Under the pieces are notes generated by a model. The model worked only from the letters and a program-made list of their open reading frames with translations, was not told the origin of the DNA and did not search any database. Below are positions 56,536 to 64,000 of a DNA stretch of 64,000 nucleotides, one piece after another (positions within the stretch are counted from its first letter, which is position 1; the number at the start of each line of letters is the position of its first letter). The stretch is from contig WHUZ01000048.1 of the NCBI GenBank assembly GCA_015179045.1, positions 372,001-436,000 on the forward strand, in the 5' to 3' direction. This stretch comes from Kalaharituber pfeilii. Its lineage: Eukaryota > Ascomycota > Pezizomycetes > Pezizales > Pezizaceae. The position numbers and the translations under genes were made by a program.

Positions 56536-57781
56536 TCACTTGAATGCGTTCTTCATTTCACGGAGTTTGCCCATGACGTCGATTGGATCGGATTTGCCAG
56601 TTGCGGATTGGATAGCGGGGTCCTGTTAGCGCCGCAACAAAAATTAATTCTTTTACATTTTTTTGGTGGGGTGGTGGTGGCGGTGGTGCTAGTGGTGGAA
56701 GAGGCCCTTACTGTGACCCTCATAAACACGTTATGTTTCTTCTCGTCCCCGATCGTGAAGCGACCCTGTGTCTCCTTGTTGCGCGGGTTGTCGCAGAACG
56801 TGCTTAGCGCGCGCAAGTCGGGCGAGTCGAGGACGGAAAGGGCGAACTTGACGTTAGATTTGGTGTATTCGTGTCCAGGGTAAACACGGGTGTCGTCGGG
56901 GAGGGAGGAGAGGACGGTGTTGAGGGCGTGGTGCATCTCGGCGGGGGTGCCTTCGAAGAAGCGGCCGCAGCCTGTAGAGAGGTGTCTGTTAGCTTGTTTC
57001 AATGGAACGGGGATGGCAGATTGGGGTGTACGGATTGAATTGGGGCCTGCCTGCGATGAAGAGGGTATCGCCTGTAAAGACGGCCTTATCCTCGCCGTCT
57101 ACAACATAATAGCAGATACTGTCCTTCGTGTGGCATGGTGTGTGCAGTGCCTCAATGGTAATGGAGTCCCCGATGGTGAATTTTTCGTTGTGAGAAAGAC
57201 CACGGGAGATGTGTGGGCAGTTTTTGCCGCCTAGGATGGTGATGGACGGGTAGGCTTCGAGCTGTGGGAATAAAAGTTTGCGAGATTTAGTTGTTTGGTA
57301 TGAATGAGGTCGTTGGTTCAGGGTAATGGAGTGGGGAATAGGATATTGGTATTGGGAGGGGTATATAGGCGGATGGAGGACGCACAAGGGTCTTGTTACC
57401 GCCAGAGTGATCATGGTGGTGGTGAGTGTTGAGAATGCCTTTGAAGTTGATGGCATTTTTGTCGATGAGTTCGTTTAGGATGGGGAGGACTCTATGGAGG
57501 GGGTTAACCCGTTGATTTTATAATAGTACAGTGGTATATGGTAAAAGATATGGAGGCGGTTACTCTGGAGGATGAGCCGGATCAATAATCATTGCATCAC
57601 GGGTTTTGTCGTCGACGATGAGGTAGGCATAATTATCGCCCGTTCCACTCCCTGAGCAGAGCCGGCACCGTTAGCAAATATACCAATACCTCTAGGTAGT
57701 AGACTATATATGTGCGCAGATGAAGTTTGAGGGCAGTCTTGCAGCGTTTAACGTACACATGGGAATGCTTTTGATTTGCAT
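56536..57781 (-). CDS. GLO2: Hydroxyacylglutathione hydrolase (glyoxalase II), six exons
   Basis: Exons 57757-57781, 57564-57651, 57386-57491, 57051-57261, 56712-56971 and 56536-56622 total 777 nt, 258 residues. Five introns of 72-124 nt all fit in phase. The enzyme hydrolyses S-D-lactoylglutathione to D-lactate and glutathione, the second step of methylglyoxal detoxification. Its metallo-beta-lactamase metal site is complete: THHHHDH at 60-66, His113 (LHTPCH), Asp138 (FTGDTLF) and His177 (YPGHEY). The C-terminal glutathione-binding region NPRNKETQGRFTIGDEKKHN is present and length is normal. Intron 4 (56972-57050) appears to begin with GC rather than GT (CAG|GCAGGC) and ends CTACAG. The start MQIKSIPMW is the usual cytosolic one with no presequence. 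No frame break is seen. Confidence 0.93.
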
Positions 57782-59540
57782 GTTGCGGGATTGTGGCTTC
57801 AGGGACCGCGCAAACTTATTTCTCCTCAGTTAGCTTTCATGGTTCTCTTCCGCTTGCAAAAGCGACCGAATCAGGGAAATCTATGGAGCTTACGGTGTTT
57901 CGAGAATTGAGTGCTGCGCCAGGCCAACAGAAACTTCCTGCACTGCGTGCAAGTGCTGTAGTTGGACGGAGTATCGCAAGGCTCATAAAACTGAGGTGCT
58001 GGGTGTTTGACAAATACGTAATATATACCAAAGGGGACAGGTGACATAAGGTACGAGAGAGCGGAGGGGTATATGGAATGAACCCCCATTGCAATTCGAT
58101 GCTGTAATCATACTAGTATTATAGTGGGATAATTATAAGGGACGTGCAATTTGCATCAGTCTCAACAATTGCATTATCCAAGCCTTGGCTTGCTTATGAA
58201 TTAAACTATACCTACTTAAGCACCAGTTGTATCACATACATCTGCATCAAAGTACGTGGTGCAACGGGCTCAGGGGAATTAATATTCAGATGCGAGAACA
58301 AGATTACATGACGTAATGAACCTGAGGTTGCTCATGGTTGTTGGCCATTGGCATATCAAGCTCATCCATTGTAGAGTACACGAGTTCTATTTGTCTGCAA
58401 TTTGCTTCCGTCAGAGGCCGGGCTTGTGAATCTGCTTCAGTTTTGTGACGGGGAAATACTTGAAGTACTATAGTACTTGTGAAGGCACCTTCTACAGTAC
58501 TCACCACCACCAGGACTGCACGTCCAAACGCTGTACTGGCTTGCAACCGACGGAGTGCGCTGTGATTTTGTTACAAATTGACCGCTGCGGGATGAAGACG
58601 GCAGAGAGGATCACAATGAAGGATTCATCATCAATAAGGAGGGGAGTGGCGGCGTGTTTGTGGGTTTTAGGAGTGGGGTTGGAGAGGGTGTGCGTTGATG
58701 CCAGCGAGAGGAGAGCCCGGACGGTGACAGCAGTGGTTTTATTTTGAGTTTGTGTGGAGGGAGGCATGACCAAGAGGGTGGACTTATGATAGGACCTTCT
58801 ATAGTTCCTCCATCCCCCTTTCTATTGACTTTAGCTTCTTTCGCATACCAAAAGATAATCTGTTTCTTGTGTCCCTTCTTTCTGCGTGGGCAAGACGAAA
58901 GAACGGCCTCCGAAGCCGTGGCGGCTACTCCTTAGGCCCGCACGGTCGTGGGCCTCCCTTAGGTGATCTTGCTGTCTTATGTGAGCCATTCTCAAGTTAT
59001 TGCCATAGACGTGCAAATGAAACACGACCGGAGAGTGGCTTCTGCTAAAGTGTATCTAACCATCGCCGGGAACGACGGAAAAGACCTGCACCCCATTACA
59101 TATGTGTTTCTTCAGAGTCGCTTCCTATCAATCCGACTCAGGGTGACCTCAAAATCTTATCACAGCCCGCAAACTCCAACCTCGGTAATGGTGCTTGCCG
59201 GTACCATGCAAACAGTAGCCGCAAATCGAACGCAAAGGACTAGAAGTCCTAGTTCACCCATGGAGAATCTTATGGATTATTAGCACTAGTGGCACGTTTC
59301 CAGTTATCTACCATCACTTTAGGCTTCTCGCTCTTCCTGAAGGACTGTCGTCGAGCAAAGAAGGCAAGAAATGTGGAATTTGTTGATGCCCTCTATTCAG
59401 CTGCGTTCTGAGTCAGGGTGTTTATATCCATTGCAATTTATGAATCAGTTTACCTGATAATTGCGTGCAGACAGGGTAGGGTCAAAGGATTTTGGTACGG
59501 TAGGCAAATAGACTAATGATGGTGTATAGTTTGAAAGCAC
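57782..59540. other. Intergenic; weak minus-strand ORFs
   Basis: No gene can be supported. Minus-strand frames at 58501-58773 (with DDESFIVILSAVFIPQRS) and 58304-58546 could be parts of a two-exon gene split at a GTGAGT near 58501, but they show no recognisable family and the joint is unproven. Confidence 0.3.
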
Positions 59541-59544
59541 AGGA

Positions 59545-60780
59545 TTAAGTGGTCGGCACCAAATGGGTCCTTGATCAATATGTATTTAGCGAATCGGATT
59601 ATATCGTCACCTTCAACTCCAGAGATGAACAAAATGTGACTTGTAACATGGGATTTGAAGGTGATGTGTGAGCGAGAAATTAAAAATTCTCGAACTGTCT
59701 TGATTAAGCTTGAAGAGTTGGATGAGGTAAGAATTCTTCCATACTTATCCTCTACTTTACCTCATTCTATATTCTATAAGAAAATATAGTCTCGTAAACA
59801 AGACGAAATAGTGACTGAGGTCAAATGAATCGAGGTTGTTGCGGAATGGGGTAATTTAGGTCTCATATTCACAAGAGACCATAGTTCCATTTGATGTGGA
59901 CGACAGAGTTTCCACTGGTTTAAAGCGAGAAGGAGATGCATTAAAGGCTCATATCGACAAATATATCGAACTCAACGACTTCTGTGCAATTGCAGCCTAT
60001 AGGGGTTTAGATATTTTTTATATCTCACAATATGAGTATACCTTGAAGGTCTTGAAGCCTTTTCACATGGAGAATGGTCACCCTGTAATGTCGCCTATGA
60101 AGGATGTGAAAAGGAACGATGGGAAAGAGTTCATCTCCATACTTAACCAATCTTGAGAAGAAGAAATACCAAAGGGCTCTTGGGTGCCTGTACTATCTCA
60201 TGCATGGCACAATACCTGACCTAGCTCTCGCGTTATTCATCTTTCTCAATATGCACCCAAGCCAAAGGAAATCCATTGGGAAGGCATCTAAACATGTCTT
60301 ACGGTATTATAAGCAACTAAAGGAGCTCGCATATTTGGTGATTGCGATTCCAAAGACATCACTGGGCACTTCGACAGTGCACATGCCGATGCCCCAGGTT
60401 ATGTTCAACCGGTGGTATATTTTCCCCTTCACGGCTCTCAGATTGAAAGTCTCCAAGTCAGTATGCTTATCATTACCAAAGTCTGAACATATTCAGAGCA
60501 CTGAAGCAACTGGCGAGTTGGCCTGGAACTTGTTACATTCGTCTCAACTCAATTTCCCTCCTAGGCTTCCCATTGTACTCTTCGGAGATACTCAGATTGC
60601 CAAAGCTCATGCTAGAAACCTTGAATTTCACCAGCGAACGAAACATATCGAATTAAGGCAGCAATTCATTACCGAAAATTGTTGCAAAACGTTGGCTTCA
60701 AGTTATTTACGTAAACGATATGATAGCTGATGGCCTTACAAAACCACTCACTAGAAGTCTACAGAAGGTCACATAGGCTG
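59545..60780 (+). pseudogene. Degenerate Ty1/copia reverse transcriptase and RNase H
   Basis: The 5' part has VVGTKWVLDQ near 59550, the start of a copia-type reverse transcriptase. Then 59896-60156 gives GLDIFYISQYEYTLKVLKPF and a PVMSPMKD motif. From 60150 the next frame gives YQRALGCLYYLMHGTIPDLA, and the RNase H part reads LEFHQRTKHIELRQQFITEN. After a TAG near 60724 the typical copia ending DGLTKPLTRSLQK appears. Several stops and frame changes are present, so it is inactive. LTR boundaries were not determined. Confidence 0.72.
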
Positions 60781-60887
60781 GGCTTTAGATAAGCAGAGGA
60801 AGAAGGAACTATCTGTTATATGAAGTCAATTGCGCGGTCAACAGCTGCCGCAACTACATAAAGGGCAAATGCACAGTTATATGAGGG

Positions 60888-61367
60888 GTGAAGCCTCAGC
60901 AGCTAGAGGAACAGACAAGAAACCTCTACCTGCGTCACGTTATAGGCATTCCTCTAATTTCTTCAATATCTAGTACGGAGATAGTGGTTAAGTACCTCCA
61001 TGATCATACTAGGCATACCAATGTTGCAAACCTAAGTCCTACTACATTATCGACTTCAGAGCAGTCCTCTGCAGGTACAGGCTCTATTATAGCATTGGAT
61101 CAAGAAAGTAATACGGCTGGCGATTCAGCTACACTACACCTTAATACAAGCTTCCATAGATCTCATGTTAAAGTGGACGAAGCATTTTCACAAATGCCAG
61201 TTAACCAATACGGATACAGTAAATCACATCAATACTACAATTATACCTGCATCACACGAAGCAGAAACCCAATTATTTACGAGGCGACATTATTGAGAAA
61301 CTCGGAAATCGAAGTCATCTCCCATATTTCTAGGTTGGACTTCTACACCTTTAGTCACAGTTTATGA
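60888..61367 (+). other. ORF between retroelement relics, not recognised
   Basis: A 159-residue frame (QQLEEQTRNLYLRHVIGIPL ... HISRLDFYTFSHSL) is Ser/Thr/Asn-rich and lies between a copia relic and a gypsy relic. It may be an LTR or internal retroelement segment read by chance. No conserved motif is visible. Confidence 0.25.
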
Positions 61368-61429
61368 ATGCCTGTTGAACAATCTTCTTCAATCCCGATT
61401 TCAGTAGCTGAAGACGATGTATATATACC

Positions 61430-62400
61430 TTGTACAGGCAGCCACAAACAGGATATTAGAAGCTCCTTTGTCAATACCATCAGTTGCACTCCAGCGTCCA
61501 TATGGTGAAGCAAATCATGAGAATAATATTGCAATTGAGATCAATGGACATGGTAGAGATGGACTTCTTGGGACAAATTCGACTACCATATGTAACAACA
61601 GGAGGGGAATATGTATTGGTCATGGTGGTGGATTATATTTCTCCCGGATTATGTGGGTAAAAGCATTTGCGAGGATGACTCGACAAAGCGTGAAGAGATT
61701 CTATTCGGAAAGGTTGTTCCTTCGTTCGGATTCCCAAGGAACTATTCAGACAATTATGCATTGCAAGATATCAAGGACTTACTTGAAAGATATGGAATGC
61801 AACATTTCAAGGCGCCATCATCTCACCCGTGATCAGTTGCTCTGGCAGAAAGATATGTGCGGGAGCGACTAGACTGCGCTGCATCGAAATGAGAAGTATG
61901 AAGAATTGGGAAGTACTTTTGGACACTGCTGTGACAGATATGAACACCAGATACATTCGAATTCATGAATATGCTCCAGCAGAGGTCATACTAGGCTTTA
62001 ATTCATCCCAAACGCGGAAAGAAGATGGTGATATGAGAACTTTAATATTGGAACAATTTGATTTTCCACCTAGAGAAGCTTCAGTAGAGGGATTACTGAC
62101 AACTAGAAATGAAACAAGAACGATCACAGCAGGTAAGAGAATTGAAGAACAAGACCAACAAGAATCCAAACGCACACCGCAATGGGAGTGGGAGATCTGA
62201 TAGTAGTTCGCCACTTTGAGGTGGACAAAAACAAAAGGGATAAAACTCGAGGCACGTTGGTCGGGTCCTGTGAAACTTAGCAAATATTCGAAATAGGGAG
62301 CGAGCGAGTGGGTGCAACCATTATACGACGAAACATCACCAAAGATATCATGTGGATGATATTAAAACATATCTGCAGAGACTGGCATGCGATGTGAGAG
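61430..62400 (+). pseudogene. Second degenerate Ty3/gypsy integrase region
   Basis: Homologous to 24015-25144. Pieces in alternating frames read GGEYVLVMVVDYIS, DLLERYGMQHFKAPSSHP and a C-terminal part near 62205-62385 (VVRHFEVDKNK, DETSPKISCG-like remains). Between them 61829-62200 preserves MRSMKNWEVLLDTAVTDMNT and IRIHEYAPAEVILGFN. Many stops and shifts are present. Together with the other copy it shows a once-multicopy family in this genome. Confidence 0.7.
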
Positions 62401-63716
62401 AAGAATGGGTGAAAGGCACACTGGGAGGGGTACGGCCATGAAAGGGGTATGGGAGGAAACCAAGGAATGGAAGAGCAATAACACAGTATTGAAGGATTCA
62501 GAGAAAGGTTAGGGTCATGAGAAGCAAGAGGCGGAGTGGGTATGGAGGATATCCGGGGGCTGGATATTAAAGAGGGAGGATACGGAGCGAAAAAATAAGA
62601 AACTTTTGATAGAACGCATCTGAAAAAATAAATAAACAAAATAAACAAAATAAATAAAAATAAAAAAGCTCTAAAAACACATATTCATGAGATATATGAA
62701 TCGGCGGAGCCTCTTATACTGGTGAACATCCAATCATGCATCCGTTAGCTTAATTTGAATGTATTGCCTTTGACACCAGACTTCACTTACTATTCAGAGT
62801 ATTGATATCGGCACATCTTTCTGGGAACCCTTCTAGGCAGCGGGAGCATAAAGGCTTCCTGGAAACGCAGAAGCATCCTGTAACTCGTGGCCGATCATTT
62901 GCTCCCCACCGAAGACGAGAGGTGCAGCCCAAGTGCTACACGGTGTGAAGACATGAATGAAAGTGCATCTCGTCGGAGAGTCTTGCGTTGTGCAGTTTTA
63001 ACACCGTTTAAGCTAAAAATAATGGTTTTACATCAAGGTGATACCTGTGATTGCGTTCCGTTTAGATGCATTGTTCCTTGATTTCGTTAATTTTTGTGCA
63101 TCTGGCATGCTTTGGATTTTTTTACTAGGTAGCATTTTCCCAATTTTCAAGGCATGCTCGAGACTGTTGGCAAGTCCATTATCATATGAAATACAAAAAA
63201 GATTGTTCCCAAGTCAAATGACGTATGCGGGGCAATGTTGTTTCACATGCAGCACGGCATCGCGGGCCAGATGGCAGTGCAGATAGACTTGGCGCCCGTT
63301 GCCCCTGGACTTGTCTATTATTGGTTTTAATTCATAACATCTATTTTGAAGCCTTCGTAATACTGTACGTATGCATACGCAAATCTTGAGCATGCCCAGC
63401 GAATTCTCTGCAGACACGTGCTGTGCCTGTTGCCATTCTCCCAGGCGGCTTAGTCATCGGCGTAGATACTTGCTGCTTGCGCCCCTGAAGCTGCTCATGT
63501 TGTTATTTTTCTTGCGTGGCTGCGAGTGCCGGGAAGGCCCCGACCCGATACCGGGGAATTCTACCATATCTAAGCCATCCATCGCTTACCAGATCAGACC
63601 CCATCAATCCGCGATAACTAGACGGCCCTCTTCGAATTCCACGACTCCATCACCCCCCACCACACACGCACACCCCTTGCGCACCGGCCACCCGCAGGTG
63701 TCAGGCCGTGTTCCAC
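62401..63716. other. Intergenic, nothing recognised
   Basis: AT-rich around 62620-62680 (AAATAAATAAA-type tract), becoming GC-richer after 63400, where it may be the promoter and leader of the candidate gene at 63717. No gene supported. Confidence 0.45.
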
Positions 63717-63893
63717 ATGGCCGACGTCGAGAAGAAGCCCGCAACACCACCTCCTGACGCTGGGTTGAGGAATTTGGACCATTGTGCGCTACCCTTTCCT
63801 CTCCTTATCGTCCGCCCCCGTAGCTGTCGCTCCTGTCTCAGCTGGCGCGGGTCTGTTCGCCTTATCGATTATCGAGAAATTGAACGCTAACTT
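63717..63893 (+). CDS. Possible gene start at the right edge
   Basis: ATG at 63717 starts MADVEKKPATPPPDAG, which looks like a real N-terminus. The direct frame then becomes Cys/Arg-rich and stops at 63888-63890, but a neighbouring frame from 63815 reads APVAVAPVSAGAGLFALSII then EKLNANFDLDLT, which looks more natural. A GT..TAG pair (63764-63823) exists but does not provide the needed phase, so the join is unresolved. The product is not recognised, and the gene may continue past the window. Confidence 0.35.
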
Positions 63894-64000
63894 CGATTTG
63901 GATTTGACGGTCAGATAAGTATAGGCTGCCAAAGTGGAGATATGTATGTCTATCTACTCTGCGCGCGCATGACGGAGAGCGAGAATTCAAGAATGACGGA

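Noticed and set aside
58304..58773. Small membrane protein resembling the PMP3 family
   Set aside because: Only a short hydrophobic stretch (ILSAVFIP) is reminiscent; the conserved Gly/Cys and second helix of that family are absent.

Overview
The window reads as nuclear DNA of a filamentous ascomycete. Protein-coding genes carry short introns (about 40-125 nt) with GT..AG borders and CTAAT/CTGAC-like branch sites. The recognisable proteins (Sua5, MCP1-like, glyoxalase II, a PIF1-type helicase, a GT31-like glycosyltransferase, a PD-(D/E)XK-like protein) are fungal in style. Gene density is low and there are many decayed transposable elements, as in repeat-rich Pezizomycetes such as truffles; that placement is inference only.

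Layout: 0-2.1 kb, a partial membrane protein (-) divergent from a Sua5 gene (+) whose frame is broken once. 4.3-5.4 kb, a two-exon secreted protein with an HEACH motif (-). 6.6-8.0 kb, a decayed membrane-protein gene (-). 8.6-9.5 kb, a Tc1/mariner-like TIR element. 9.8-10.5 kb, a small acidic two-exon gene. 11.5-14.9 kb, a long RGG-rich to acidic protein (-) with a frame break at a G7 run. 17-21.3 kb, orphan ORFs, a truncated MITE, a TIR element carrying a DNA-binding-like ORF, and a tiny MITE. 24-25.7 kb, Ty3/gypsy relics. 26.9-27.9 kb, an MCP1-like gene. 30.6-33.4 kb, a three-exon gene fusing a viroplasmin/RNase H1-N-like domain to a PIF1 helicase (-). 34.5-37.4 kb, three TIR elements nested inside one another. 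38.3-39.7 kb, a GT31 pseudogene. 41.2-42.4 kb, a second copy of the middle nested element, which preserves an empty insertion site. 42.8-44.4 kb, a PD-(D/E)XK-like pseudogene. 44.7-46.1 kb, a gag gene broken by stops that C-to-T changes would explain. 49.2-49.9 kb, a GC-rich island. 51.8-52.7 kb, adjoining MITEs. 55.2-55.9 kb, a possible membrane protein (-). 56.5-57.8 kb, glyoxalase II with six exons (-). 59.5-62.4 kb, copia and gypsy relics. 63.7 kb, a possible gene start at the right edge.

The intact host genes are unconnected housekeeping functions: tRNA t6A synthesis (Sua5), mitochondrial membrane homeostasis (MCP1-like), methylglyoxal detoxification (GLO2) and DNA unwinding (PIF1-like). 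No gene cluster or operon-like pathway is visible. The most distinctive structures are the nested element stack with its empty-site counterpart, the viroplasmin-PIF1 fusion, and the repeated pattern of either C-to-T-type stops (in repeats) or single-base indels in homopolymers (in otherwise good genes). No tRNA, rRNA or CRISPR array was found by eye.
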